DNA from: a virus
IMG/VR virus record: IMGVR_UViG_3300045146_000636
Coordinates: 1 to 28,225 of that record
Strand: one strand, 5' to 3'
Length of the DNA: 28,225 nucleotides
Shown here: positions 1-6,364 of the stretch, piece by piece
Layout: each line of letters begins with the position of its first letter
Position numbering within the stretch: the first letter of the stretch is position 1
Made by a program: the position numbers and the translations under genes
The notes under the pieces: model-generated
What the model was told of the DNA's origin: nothing
The model's input: only the letters and a program-made list of their open reading frames with translations
The model's database searches: none

Positions 1-240
1 ATGGAACCAATTATCAACCAAGTAATTAAAACCGCCATCACGATCGTCGGAACGCAGAAAAAGCTGGCGATCGCATGTGGCGTAAGTCAGTCGGCAGTGC
101 AGAAGTGGTTGCACTGCAAGGCGAAAGTGGCTCCAGAGAACGTTGAATCAATCGTTCAGGCCACTGGAGGCAAGGTGCAGAACTATCAGATCCGCCCAGA
201 CCTCCCAAATCTGTTTAAGCACCCAGAACAAGCAGCATAA
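1..240 (+). CDS. cro: Cro-like/YdaS-type repressor
   Basis: A 79-residue protein whose first half is a helix-turn-helix. Seen: T18-Q19-K20-K21 leads into A25-CGVSQSAVQKW (about residues 25-36), the usual pattern of Cro and YdaS-type regulators. It sits directly upstream of a nut-like site and cII, which is the position of cro in lambda and P22. In that setting it would bind operators left of this window and lower early transcription. The window begins at its ATG, so its ribosome binding site and the divergent repressor cannot be seen. Family placement is firm as an HTH repressor; the name cro rests mainly on position. Confidence 0.85.
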   Translation: MEPIINQVIKTAITIVGTQKKLAIACGVSQSAVQKWLHCKAKVAPENVESIVQATGGKVQNYQIRPDLPNLFKHPEQAA

Positions 241-247
241 GCACCAC

Positions 248-287
248 CGCTCTTTAACATCCCTGACCAGCTCCGCCAGTGTGGAGC
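248..287 (+). promoter_or_regulatory. nutR-like antitermination site (boxA plus hairpin)
   Basis: CGCTCTTTAACA at 248-259 fits the boxA consensus very well. Eleven bases further is an inverted repeat, GCTCC (270-274) with GGAGC (283-287), extendable inward by G-T and C-G to a 4-base loop, standing where boxB should be. The position between cro and cII is that of nutR in lambda. The N protein that would read it must lie outside the window. The boxB loop is not a standard one, so that half is less certain than boxA. Confidence 0.65.
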
Positions 288-294
288 ATTTGAA

Positions 295-313
295 GACTAA
301 GCCGAGCTTAGTC
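295..313 (+). terminator. tR1-like stem-loop
   Basis: A perfect inverted repeat, GACTAAG (295-301) with CTTAGTC (307-313), can close further to a 3-base loop. It lies between the nut-like site and cII, where lambda has the Rho-dependent tR1. There is no strong T-tract after it, so if it stops polymerase it would be a weak or factor-assisted terminator. Function is inferred from place and structure only. Confidence 0.4.
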
Positions 314-340
314 GCGATTAATCATTTATCAACAAAGGAA

Positions 341-372
341 GTATTACGTATGGACACTGCAAAAACACGCAA
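341..372 (-). promoter_or_regulatory. pRE-like leftward CII-activated promoter
   Basis: Read leftward, the strand shows TTGC-GTGTTT-TTGC (372 to 359), the paired TTGC-N6-TTGC element bound by CII in lambda pRE. A -10-like TAATAC follows at 346-341. As in lambda, the site overlaps the start of cII, so CII would switch on leftward transcription through cro (antisense) toward a repressor gene outside the window. The match to the known CII site spacing is exact. Confidence 0.75.
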
Positions 373-628
373 TGACGCCCGTCGCATTGAAAGCTCATTG
401 CTCAACAAGATAGCGCTGAAAGGCGTCACAAGTATTGCAGCTGCAGTAGGTGTTAACCCTTCTCAAATCACACGCTGGAAAGAGTCTCTTATCCCTCGTA
501 TGGCGATGTTATTGGCCGTTCTGGAGTGGGGTATGGAAGACGAAGAAATGGCGGAGTTGGCTAAGCGCCTGGCTGGATATCTGTCACCAAAAGAAAACGC
601 CCCGGAAGTTGCAGCTTTCGAGGCGTGA
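350..628 (+). CDS. cII: Transcriptional activator CII
   Basis: A 92-residue homologue of lambda CII (97 residues). Shared features include the N-terminal R-N-[DE]-A-x-R-I-E-S-[SA]-LLNKIA stretch, the HTH VGVNPSQITRWK near residues 35-46, and the MLLAVLEWG segment near 53-61. CII activates repressor synthesis and so favours lysogeny; in lambda it is a tetramer degraded by FtsH. The ATG at 350 follows AAAGGAAG at a good distance, and the family N-terminus begins there, so longer upstream starts are not used. Its own start overlaps a CII-type binding site. Only the exact operator preference is inferred. Confidence 0.93.
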   Translation: MDTAKTRNDARRIESSLLNKIALKGVTSIAAAVGVNPSQITRWKESLIPRMAMLLAVLEWGMEDEEMAELAKRLAGYLSPKENAPEVAAFEA

Positions 629-662
629 TTGCGAATGACTGGATCAATTCACAGGAGTAATT

Positions 663-1511
663 ATGGCAAATACTGCTGAGGTAATCAAATTTCCGAAGCT
701 TGAACCTGGCGAGCAGGAGAGAAGAGTGGCTGATATCGATGACGGATATACCCGTGTCGCTAACGAGCTGCTGGAAGCTATCGCAGGCGCAGATTTAACA
801 GCGCGGCAATTGAAGCTGATGATGGCCTACATCCGTAAAACATACGGCTTCAACAAGAGGGCGGATCGCATTGCTGATGAGCAGATAGCTTCGATAACCG
901 GGCTATCAAGACAGAACGTCAACAAGGCAAAAAAAGAACTGCTTTCAATGAATTGCCTTTTTATGGAAGGGAGTCAAATTGGTGTTAACAAGGAGGTTTC
1001 TGCATGGCGTTTCAGCAAGTGTCTCCAAGTTGGTAATTTTGTCTCTAAGTTAGAGACAAAGAATGTCTCCAAGTTAGAGACATCTGGAGTCTCCAAGTTA
1101 GAGACACACAAAAGACATTCTTTAAAGACAACTAAAGACAATATTAATAAACCCCCTATATCCCCCAAAAAATCGTCTCAGAAGTTCGACCCGATGACAG
1201 CAGAGTTACCGGAATGGCTTCCTGCTGAAACCTGGTCTTCATGGGTTACCTACCGCAAGGAGATCGGCAAGTCGATTAAATCCATGCAGAGCGTAACCAT
1301 GGCGATAAACGTCCTGCTGAAAAGCCGTGAGAAAGGGTACTCCCCTGAAGAGATAATCAACCAAAGCATCGCCAGCGGATGGCAGGGGATATTCGAACCT
1401 AAGGTTGCCAAGAATCATCAGCCAGTGCGACCCAATCAGCGGGCGCTGCCAGAGAACTTCGCCACCAAAGATTACGGACAAACTGACATCCCTTCCTGGG
1501 CGATGGAGTGA
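663..1511 (+). CDS. O: Replication initiator O-like protein
   Basis: A 282-residue protein. The first 115 or so residues match the lambda O DNA-binding domain (Phage_rep_O): VADIDDGYTRVANELLEA, GADLTARQLKLMMAYIRKTYG, then a winged-helix stretch with IASITGLSRQNVNKAKKEL. The middle (about 120-150) is encoded by the origin iterons and reads as a repeated VSKLET peptide. The C-terminal part (about 180-250, PEWLPAETWSSWVTYR) is not the lambda O tail and resembles tails paired with DnaC-type loaders, which is the gene next door. AGGAG at 653-657 supports the ATG. Role: binds the iterons, opens the origin and recruits helicase with its loader. Confidence 0.9.
   Translation: MANTAEVIKFPKLEPGEQERRVADIDDGYTRVANELLEAIAGADLTARQLKLMMAYIRKTYGFNKRADRIADEQIASITGLSRQNVNKAKKELLSMNCLFMEGSQIGVNKEVSAWRFSKCLQVGNFVSKLETKNVSKLETSGVSKLETHKRHSLKTTKDNINKPPISPKKSSQKFDPMTAELPEWLPAETWSSWVTYRKEIGKSIKSMQSVTMAINVLLKSREKGYSPEEIINQSIASGWQGIFEPKVAKNHQPVRPNQRALPENFATKDYGQTDIPSWAME
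1021..1105 (+). repeat. Replication origin iterons inside O
   Basis: Three 17-bp iterons, GTCTC-[CT]AAGTTA-GAGAC, lie at 1041-1057, 1065-1081 and 1089-1105, exactly 24 bp apart. Each is itself an inverted repeat (GTCTC/GAGAC). A degenerate fourth copy starts at 1021, sharing GTCTCCAAGTT but losing the right half-site. An A/T-rich tract follows (about 1110-1175), as in lambda ori where the unwinding element lies right of the O sites. The repeats are in frame and keep the reading frame open. This is the likely phage origin. Confidence 0.85.
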
Positions 1512-1513
1512 GC

Positions 1514-2362
1514 ATGAACATCGACGAAAGAATATCTCACCTTGAGAAAAAACTATCGGAGCTGAGCAAGCCTCCAGTTGAGATTGCTCACAGCCATGTT
1601 GAGATGGTATCAGCAAATTGCCCGGTTCATGGTGTGTATGAGCAAAGAACTCGGATATCAATCGGGATCGTCAAGATTCCATCAGTTCCTAGCCCATGCC
1701 CGCATTGTTTGCGCGATGAGCTGGCATCACTGAGAGATCAAAAAGCACGAGCTGGTGAGGATGCAAGAATTCGAACGATTGAGAGACTCAAGACCGACCT
1801 GCAGATTCCCGAGCGATTCGCTGAATGCACATTCGAAAACTATGTACCCGACTGCGAAGAAGCTAAGCGTGCCTTGAAGGTGTGTCAGGCCTATGCATCG
1901 AAATGGCCTGAGCGCCTGAAGCGCGGGGGCGGATTGGTCATGTGCGGCAAGCCTGGTACTGGTAAAAACCATCTGGCACTGGCTATCGCGAAGAGCGTTA
2001 TCGAGTCTCACCAGAGCCCTGCAGCGTTCACCACTGCACTGAAGATCGCCCGCGAATACAAATCGACATGGTCAAAGACATCCACTCGGACTGAAGACGA
2101 AGTTATCCGCCAGTTCACCCGGCCAGACCTGCTGATTATCGATGAGATTGGCGTTCAGTTCGGCAGTGAGGCTGAGAAGCTGATTATGTTCGAAATCATC
2201 AACACGCGATATGAACGAATGCGGCCGACGATCCTGATAAGCAATCAGAGCAAGGAAGAGCTGTCAGCATTCATCGGAGAGCGCGTTATTGACCGCATGA
2301 ATGATGGCGGCGGATGCACGCTGGCATTCACATGGGATAGCTACCGGTCGAGGGCTGCATAA
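1514..2362 (+). CDS. DnaC-like helicase loader, AAA+ ATPase
   Basis: A 282-residue homologue of E. coli DnaC. Seen: Walker A GKPGTGKNH from about residue 145, Walker B LLIIDEIG with D210, and the DnaC-like ending R-V-x-D-R-M followed by WDSYRSR. An N-terminal metal-site pattern, C36-x2-H39 and C62-x2-C65, precedes a charged helix. It would load the host DnaB helicase at the origin for the O-like protein upstream, replacing lambda P or the P22 gp12 helicase. GGAG at 1505-1508 is six bases from the ATG at 1514; a GTG at 1508 in the same frame is less well placed. The next gene overlaps its stop by one base. Confidence 0.9.
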   Translation: MNIDERISHLEKKLSELSKPPVEIAHSHVEMVSANCPVHGVYEQRTRISIGIVKIPSVPSPCPHCLRDELASLRDQKARAGEDARIRTIERLKTDLQIPERFAECTFENYVPDCEEAKRALKVCQAYASKWPERLKRGGGLVMCGKPGTGKNHLALAIAKSVIESHQSPAAFTTALKIAREYKSTWSKTSTRTEDEVIRQFTRPDLLIIDEIGVQFGSEAEKLIMFEIINTRYERMRPTILISNQSKEELSAFIGERVIDRMNDGGGCTLAFTWDSYRSRAA

Positions 2363-2553
2363 TGAATATCACGGTCGATGACTACGAAGTTATTTACCAA
2401 TATTCCGGTCATGATGGCTCTTGGAGGGAGCGAGTGAGCTCAACTGCTGGGGTAGAAAGACACCTGTCATTCGCTAGGGTGATATCGAATATGGCTATCG
2501 TTAGCGCTCGTTACGAAAGCCGCCTGCCAAGCAAAGGAGATAACCATGGATAA
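2362..2553 (+). CDS. Small unknown early protein
   Basis: A 63-residue protein I do not recognise. It begins with the ATG of a TAATG junction sharing a base with the stop of the helicase loader gene, and its end overlaps the next start by 8 bases, which argues for translational coupling in one operon. The sequence (MNITVDDYEVIYQYSG near the start) has no evident motif, membrane segment or signal peptide. Being inside a compact early operon with same-strand overlaps is the main reason to believe it. Confidence 0.6.
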   Translation: MNITVDDYEVIYQYSGHDGSWRERVSSTAGVERHLSFARVISNMAIVSARYESRLPSKGDNHG

Positions 2554-2803
2554 GCAATACGAAGAGAGTCGGAATCAATTTGAAAAGTATTTTGAAGACT
2601 TTTACGGCTACCATCCGGCTGATAGCCACGACCAAAGTCATGTGGAAAACATGTGGCATACATGGCAACACAGCCGAAAAAGCATCGTGGTTGAGCTTCC
2701 AAGGCCATCATGTGTTTATTCCGACCACAGCCACCCATCGTATTCACAAAAGCAGGTTGAGGATTTATTCAGCTATATCGGCCTATCAATCAAAGGGGAG
2801 TAG
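2546..2803 (+). CDS. Small unknown early protein, W-x2-W-x2-SR type
   Basis: An 85-residue protein. It has an acidic, aromatic N-terminal half (QFEKYFEDFYGYHP) and a motif MWHTWQHSRKSIVVELP near residues 36-52. This pattern of W-x2-W-x2-S-R-x2-I-x-V-x-LP recurs in short uncharacterised proteins of lambdoid early regions, often ending in a G-x-[SK]-[IV]-KGE tail as here. AAAGGAGA at 2533-2540 gives a strong ribosome site for the ATG at 2546. No function is known to me. Confidence 0.7.
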   Translation: MDKQYEESRNQFEKYFEDFYGYHPADSHDQSHVENMWHTWQHSRKSIVVELPRPSCVYSDHSHPSYSQKQVEDLFSYIGLSIKGE

Positions 2804-2805
2804 CC

Positions 2806-3060
2806 ATGGACGACATTTTGAAATTATCTAACGCGATTTTCTCTCTCATCGGCTGGGCTTACATCATGTTCAAGGCTGGCGGCTGGGTTGGTGAGGCATT
2901 CGCTAAACAATGGTGCAAGCGGCGCAAGGATACCAAGCAGCAGAAGGCAGTTGATGCTCTGTATGACGCCTATCAGCTTGGAGACATCGAGCCAAATTGC
3001 ACGATTAAACTGGCAACTAAAAGCGGGCTGACAATCATGATGTATCGCACGGAGAAATGA
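2806..3060 (+). CDS. Small membrane protein of unknown function
   Basis: An 84-residue protein with one clear hydrophobic stretch near residues 9-26 (AIFSLIGWAYIMFKAGGW), then a basic segment (KRRKDTKQQK, about 44-53) and a soluble C-terminal part. This suggests a single-pass inner-membrane protein with a cytoplasmic tail, which is inference from composition. AAGGGGAG at 2793-2800 serves the ATG. It lies in the same-strand early operon, separated from the previous gene by two bases. No known family is recognised. Confidence 0.65.
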   Translation: MDDILKLSNAIFSLIGWAYIMFKAGGWVGEAFAKQWCKRRKDTKQQKAVDALYDAYQLGDIEPNCTIKLATKSGLTIMMYRTEK

Positions 3061-3061
3061 C

Positions 3062-3220
3062 ATGACTACAGTTTACGTCGTATGCGCCAGAGGCTTTGAG
3101 GGTGAATTTGAATCCGTGGCTGCATTCTCATCATATGAGTTAGCTAGAAAGTATATCAATGACCAAGGGTATTCATCATGGTCCCTTGATTCACATACGG
3201 TAGATAACCCGGAGGATTGA
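3062..3220 (+). CDS. Small unknown protein upstream of ninB
   Basis: A 52-residue protein starting MTTVYVVCARGFEGEF and ending NPED. The ATG lies one base after the previous stop, with GGAG about eight bases upstream, and the final codons contain the GGAGG that serves ninB. The stop TGA overlaps the ninB ATG. The N-terminal VYVV plus GxEGE hints at a small beta-rich fold, but I do not recognise a family. Operon position and couplings at both ends support it as real. Confidence 0.6.
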   Translation: MTTVYVVCARGFEGEFESVAAFSSYELARKYINDQGYSSWSLDSHTVDNPED

Positions 3221-3657
3221 TGCAAAAGCAGGTCTTCCACCTAAGAAGCCCACAGATACGCCAGAACCTGAAAACCTTCATCGACAGCCTCCCACTAAAT
3301 CCAGATAAACCCCTCGCAGTAATCATCCAAGAGCCAACCAGAAGCCTAGAGCAAAATTCACGTTTATGGGCAACCCTGCGCGACATCAGTGAGCAGGTCG
3401 TTTGGTATGGGCGAAAGATGGGATCTGAGAGCTGGAAGTGTGTTTTCACCGCGGCGCTGAAGAAGCAAGAGACGGTTCCTGGCATTGACGGTGGCTTTGT
3501 CGTTCTGGGGCAATCAACAAGCAAGATGACCGTTGGCGAGATGCGCGACCTCATCGAGCTGATAAACGCATTTGGTGCTGAGCATGGCGTCAAGTTCAGC
3601 GATGAATCCCGGCTCGCTATCGAGTGGGCTAATCGATATGGAGACAGAGCCGCATGA
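3220..3657 (+). CDS. ninB: Recombination protein NinB
   Basis: A 145-residue homologue of lambda NinB (146 residues). Shared stretches include TRSLEQNSRLWATLRDIS (lambda RSLDQNRKLWACLGDVS), ESWKCVFTAALK, GFVVLGQSTSKM and the end WANRYGDRAA. NinB (Orf) is a single-strand DNA binding recombination mediator that can replace RecFOR in Red-type recombination. GGAGG at 3211-3215 stands just before the ATG at 3220, which overlaps the preceding TGA; a TTG at 3217 in frame is less likely. It starts the recognisable nin region and overlaps ninE by four bases. Confidence 0.95.
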   Translation: MQKQVFHLRSPQIRQNLKTFIDSLPLNPDKPLAVIIQEPTRSLEQNSRLWATLRDISEQVVWYGRKMGSESWKCVFTAALKKQETVPGIDGGFVVLGQSTSKMTVGEMRDLIELINAFGAEHGVKFSDESRLAIEWANRYGDRAA

Positions 3658-3824
3658 CACAGCGAAGTCCAACGCAAATCATAATGGATAACCCGATATT
3701 CAAGACCGACCACCGCAAGACCAGAAAGCCCCGCACCAATCCCGAATTAACCCCGACATTCAATTACACCGCGACATTAGCCGACAGCATGTGGCTGCGT
3801 CGTCGCGCACGGAGAAAGCCATGA
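3654..3824 (+). CDS. ninE: NinE-like protein
   Basis: A 56-residue basic protein overlapping ninB by ATGA. Its second half, TFNYTATLADSMWLRRRARRK, lines up with the lambda NinE end (TFNYTAHLWDIRWLRRRAR), which is how I place it; the first half differs. The function of NinE is unknown. The next small gene again begins with ATGA overlap, so it is one of a coupled chain. Confidence 0.8.
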   Translation: MTQRSPTQIIMDNPIFKTDHRKTRKPRTNPELTPTFNYTATLADSMWLRRRARRKP

Positions 3825-3949
3825 AGAAGTTTACTGAGACGCTAATGGTAATTTTCATAAGCAGTACGGTCGCTGGGTTCGGATTCGTAGGTGGCGGTGT
3901 TGCTTTCTGGGGATGGATTAAATTCTTAAGCAAGTTTTGGGAGCAATAG
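3821..3949 (+). CDS. 42-residue single-pass membrane peptide
   Basis: A short reading frame starting in the ATGA overlap with ninE. It has a basic start (MKK), a hydrophobic stretch of about 25 residues (LMVIFISSTVAGFGFVGGGV and on to FWGW) and a short polar end. A glycine-rich GFGFVGGG core could allow tight helix packing. It lies two bases before the ninX start and holds the ribosome site GGGAG for that gene. No family is recognised. Confidence 0.5.
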   Translation: MKKFTETLMVIFISSTVAGFGFVGGGVAFWGWIKFLSKFWEQ

Positions 3950-3951
3950 AC

Positions 3952-4290
3952 ATGATCGATTATAGCGCAATGAGTGACCAGCAAATTAACGAGATGGTAG
4001 CAATAGCATTAGGAGAAAAATTAGGAGACCCAGTTAATGGTCAGCAGCTGGTTATGGTCGATGGAGAAAAAATATCTTCATCATTTGACCCATGCAACAG
4101 GCCATCAGATGCTTGGCCAATAATCGAGGCTAACTACATCAGTATCTGCTTTGACGGAATCTCATGGGGGGCACACTCAGCCCTATCTGAAGTTAATTAC
4201 GAATCTTGGAAAACGCATCCTTATCAACCTTTAAGGCTGGCAATGATTGTTTTCCTAATGATAAAGGAGGCGGATAAATGCTTATCATAG
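3952..4290 (+). CDS. ninX: NinX-like protein (DUF2591)
   Basis: A 112-residue protein with the marks of the NinX/DUF2591 family: an N-terminal MSDQQINEMVAIALG helix, the SFDPCNRPSDAWPIIEANYISI centre (FDPCN...DAWPII), and a C-terminal PLRLAMIVFLMIKEAD stretch. The family is common in lambdoid nin regions and has no known function. GGGAG at 3939-3943 supports the ATG at 3952; a TTG at 3937 would give a short extension without better support. Confidence 0.85.
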   Translation: MIDYSAMSDQQINEMVAIALGEKLGDPVNGQQLVMVDGEKISSSFDPCNRPSDAWPIIEANYISICFDGISWGAHSALSEVNYESWKTHPYQPLRLAMIVFLMIKEADKCLS

Positions 4291-4445
4291 CTATATTGGC
4301 CTGCGCTTACTGCCTCATCGCTGGCCGCAGCTTCGAGTTCTTCTGCAAGTACGAGCCAACCCTATCAACCACAAAGATGCTGCTACTCAGCCTCGCATGG
4401 CCGGGTAATGCCGTTCTGTTTCTGCTGATGAGGTGCGTGCGATGA
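4278..4445 (+). CDS. 55-residue membrane peptide
   Basis: Starts inside the 3' end of ninX with a strong AGGAGG at 4265-4270 seven bases upstream. Two hydrophobic stretches are visible, MLIIAILACAYCLIAG (1-16) and KMLLLSLAWPGNAVLFLLM (about 33-51), separated by a charged linker with aromatic residues. It reads as a two-pass inner-membrane peptide. The good ribosome site and the ATGA overlap with the following frame support it. I do not recognise a family. Confidence 0.6.
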   Translation: MLIIAILACAYCLIAGRSFEFFCKYEPTLSTTKMLLLSLAWPGNAVLFLLMRCVR

Positions 4446-4582
4446 GTGACTGGCTCATGCATGAAAGATTCAGATACTGGCGCTCATGGATTGGATTCGA
4501 AAATGCATTTTACAAAATAAAAAGCGAGGTGAAGCATGGCAATAGATACGCCAATTCCCAAGGTCTATATCGCATGCGTTAA
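4442..4582 (+). CDS. Possible 46-residue protein
   Basis: Begins with ATGA overlap and encodes MSDWLMHERFRYWRSWIGF and onward, rich in aromatic and basic residues. Its last 47 bases overlap the better supported zinc-site gene starting at 4536, which makes it doubtful. It may be a real coupled peptide or a relay frame that carries ribosomes to the next gene. Confidence 0.35.
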   Translation: MSDWLMHERFRYWRSWIGFENAFYKIKSEVKHGNRYANSQGLYRMR

Positions 4583-4697
4583 TGGCTGCGGGAAGTCGCT
4601 TGAGACTGGTGAAACCTACATCTGCCAGAAGTGCAACGACGAGATAGACCGTCAGGCTGATGAGGTTATCGGAAACGCGGAGGATGATGATGAGTAG
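4536..4697 (+). CDS. NinF-like small zinc-ribbon protein
   Basis: A 53-residue protein with four cysteines as C14-x3-C18 and C30-x2-C33 and an acidic end (AEDDDE). P22 NinF has the same layout: a short two-knuckle metal site and an acidic tail, also just before ninG-region genes, so I call it NinF-like. GAGGTGA at 4527-4532 supports the ATG. The acidic tail is encoded by a GAT-rich run that also holds the ribosome site and start of the next gene. Function unknown. Confidence 0.6.
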   Translation: MAIDTPIPKVYIACVNGCGKSLETGETYICQKCNDEIDRQADEVIGNAEDDDE

Positions 4698-4911
4698 ATG
4701 GAGAGAAATCCCTCACTGTCCAGAATGCGGCAATCGGCACCTTGAAGGCAGAACAGCTCAAAGTCTTAATGCATTCACCGAGGATAGAGTTTGTCCATTC
4801 TGCGGGGAATATATTCACTGGGAAGGGAAAGTAGAGCGCTGGGTTAGCACGTCAGTATGGTGGAAACCCTGGACGTGGCCGCGTGGCTACTGGGAGGGGA
4901 AAATTGGCTAA
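4690..4911 (+). CDS. Zinc-ribbon protein of unknown function
   Basis: A 73-residue protein with C10-P-E-C13 and C36-P-F-C39 knuckles, a classic zinc-ribbon layout, followed by a tryptophan-rich C-terminus (WWKPWTWPRGYW). Three in-frame ATGs follow each other at 4684, 4687 and 4690; GGAGG at 4679-4683 is best spaced for 4690. The protein could bind nucleic acid or a partner protein through the ribbon. It resembles the Lar-type small ribbons only in its knuckles, so no name is given. Confidence 0.65.
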   Translation: MSRWREIPHCPECGNRHLEGRTAQSLNAFTEDRVCPFCGEYIHWEGKVERWVSTSVWWKPWTWPRGYWEGKIG

Positions 4912-5530
4912 AGGCATCAAACCGCAGAAGCCGAAGAAATGCCCCATCTGCTCCACTGAATACCTTCCAAGAAGTTCCCTTCAAAAAGTCTGCCACAACT
5001 ACAAATGCGCCATTACCTTCAACAAGAAGCGCGACGAAGAGATTGCTTTGCGCGAAAAACGCAAGCAGGAGCGTCTACAGCGCGATGAGCTTAGGCAGAG
5101 AAGGGAAAGGTTAAAGACAAAATCAGAATGGAACAGAGAGGCTCAGGCGGCGGTAAATCGCTTTGTATTTTGGCGAGACTATGGGAAACCATGCATCGCA
5201 TGTGGTAGGCCGCTTAATTATGGCGTAAGGGGAGGCGCAGTAGATGCCAGTCACTATCGATCAAGGGGCGCTGCGCCACATCTTCGCTTCAACGTGTTCA
5301 ACAATCACGCCGGGTGCGTCCATTGCAACCGAGACCTATCAGGAAACCTGATCCCCTACAGAATAAACCTCATCGAGAAGATTGGCGCATTCCGCGTTGA
5401 ACGAATCGAGCACGACAACACACCACGGAAATTCGATATCGCTTACCTGCAGCGAGTGAAGTCAATCTTCACGCGCCGGGCGAAGCATTACGAAAAACTC
5501 CGCAAGCGACATCTGGAGGAGGCAGCATGA
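4904..5530 (+). CDS. ninG: Recombination nuclease NinG (Rap)
   Basis: A 208-residue homologue of lambda NinG/Rap (204 residues), a structure-specific endonuclease acting on recombination junctions. Seen: an N-terminal CPIC ... CHNYKC metal site, a long basic coiled segment (about 45-85), then CIACG, DASHYRSRGAAPHLRF, CVHCNRDLSGNLIPYR, as in lambda (GHYRTTAAAPQLRFNE, CVVCNQHKSGNLVPYR). I choose the TTG at 4904, because GGGAGGGGA lies just upstream and it yields MAKG, like the family start; a GTG at 4883 is the alternative. It overlaps the previous stop. Confidence 0.93.
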   Translation: MAKGIKPQKPKKCPICSTEYLPRSSLQKVCHNYKCAITFNKKRDEEIALREKRKQERLQRDELRQRRERLKTKSEWNREAQAAVNRFVFWRDYGKPCIACGRPLNYGVRGGAVDASHYRSRGAAPHLRFNVFNNHAGCVHCNRDLSGNLIPYRINLIEKIGAFRVERIEHDNTPRKFDIAYLQRVKSIFTRRAKHYEKLRKRHLEEAA

Positions 5531-5880
5531 TGTTTACCGATATTAACGAGGCGATTTCCCATGCGCGAGCCCTGCGGCAATCCAATGCCGGTAGGCACTA
5601 TTCCTTAAAGCAAAAGCGCAATGGGAGGATTGTTGTCTGCAAAGCAGGATTGGTATCTGCGCCAATGTGGAGCACTAAGAATGACCTGGTGCGAGGGGAA
5701 AACCTACCTTCGGCCCCGCGAAAGCTTGGAAGCAATGACATCCCCATCATCTTAGAGCTTTGGCATTACGAAGGGCTAACCCAAGCTCAGATTGCCGACA
5801 AATTTGATGTGGCCAGAAGCACGATAGAGAACGTTGTTAATAACAGAATCTGGAAGAGGGCTCAGCATGAGAGAAGTTAA
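5527..5880 (+). CDS. Small protein with C-terminal helix-turn-helix
   Basis: A 117-residue protein. The C-terminal third reads IILELWHYEGLTQAQIADKF then DVARSTIENVVNNRIW, a resolvase- or sigma-like HTH (about residues 79-110). The N-terminal part (about 1-45) resembles a small beta domain with YSLKQKRNGRIVV. It starts at an ATGATG overlapping the ninG stop, with AGGAGG just upstream, and overlaps the Q gene. This is where lambda has ninH, also an HTH protein, but the sequence does not match it. Possibly a DNA-binding regulator or recombination accessory. Confidence 0.7.
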   Translation: MMFTDINEAISHARALRQSNAGRHYSLKQKRNGRIVVCKAGLVSAPMWSTKNDLVRGENLPSAPRKLGSNDIPIILELWHYEGLTQAQIADKFDVARSTIENVVNNRIWKRAQHERS

Positions 5881-6358
5881 AGAGTTGTCGCTTTCAGATG
5901 AGCAGCACCAGTGGGTTAATGGCTGGCTTGAGATGTGGGGGGCATGGGTTTACTCGGGGCGACTTGATCGACGCATGAGCAACATGATCGCCAAGTTCAT
6001 GGAAAGCGTAGAGCCAAGCAAGAATCCAAGCAGGCCTATGTGCAATGACGATGATGGAATGTTGATTTCTCAGGTCGTAGATTCCGTCATGTTTATCGAC
6101 AAGAAAGCCTTTGGCATCCTGCTCAGCTACTACGCTCATGGTTCATCGAAGTACTCAATCGCATCTTACTATCACAAAGTCGCAAGTCCTCGCAAAATGA
6201 TGCGGCGTGGTGGAGAAAGGCTAGCAAGGCCATCATTAGCTACATGCAGGCGAGAGGTGGATGAAATATTAAATGCATCACTGTTTATATTGCACGACCC
6301 ACTCGAACGTGCATTTAAAATGCGTAAACGTGTGGAGAAAATCAAAAGAGTTGCTTAA
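5867..6358 (+). CDS. Q: Late antiterminator Q (DUF1133 type)
   Basis: A 163-residue protein of the DUF1133 antitermination family: WGAWVYSGRLDRR, RPMCNDDDGMLISQVVDSV, DKKAFGILLSYYAHGSSKYSIASYYH and RPSLATCRREVDEILNASL are typical. Q proteins bind at the late promoter, load onto polymerase in the early pause, and let it pass the terminator tR'. The layout here fits: a late promoter and a terminator follow at once. GGAAGAGGG at 5851-5859 supports the ATG at 5867; a TTG at 5834 would lie inside the previous gene without a ribosome site. Confidence 0.9.
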   Translation: MREVKELSLSDEQHQWVNGWLEMWGAWVYSGRLDRRMSNMIAKFMESVEPSKNPSRPMCNDDDGMLISQVVDSVMFIDKKAFGILLSYYAHGSSKYSIASYYHKVASPRKMMRRGGERLARPSLATCRREVDEILNASLFILHDPLERAFKMRKRVEKIKRVA

Positions 6359-6364
6359 AACGTG

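Noticed and set aside
143-349. Longer CII frame starting at 143
   Set aside because: It runs through cro, the nut-like site and the hairpin, and the family start with a ribosome site is at 350.
1021-1105. CRISPR-like array
   Set aside because: Repeats are 17 bp and inside a coding frame, with 7-bp gaps; they are origin iterons. No CRISPR array was seen in the window.
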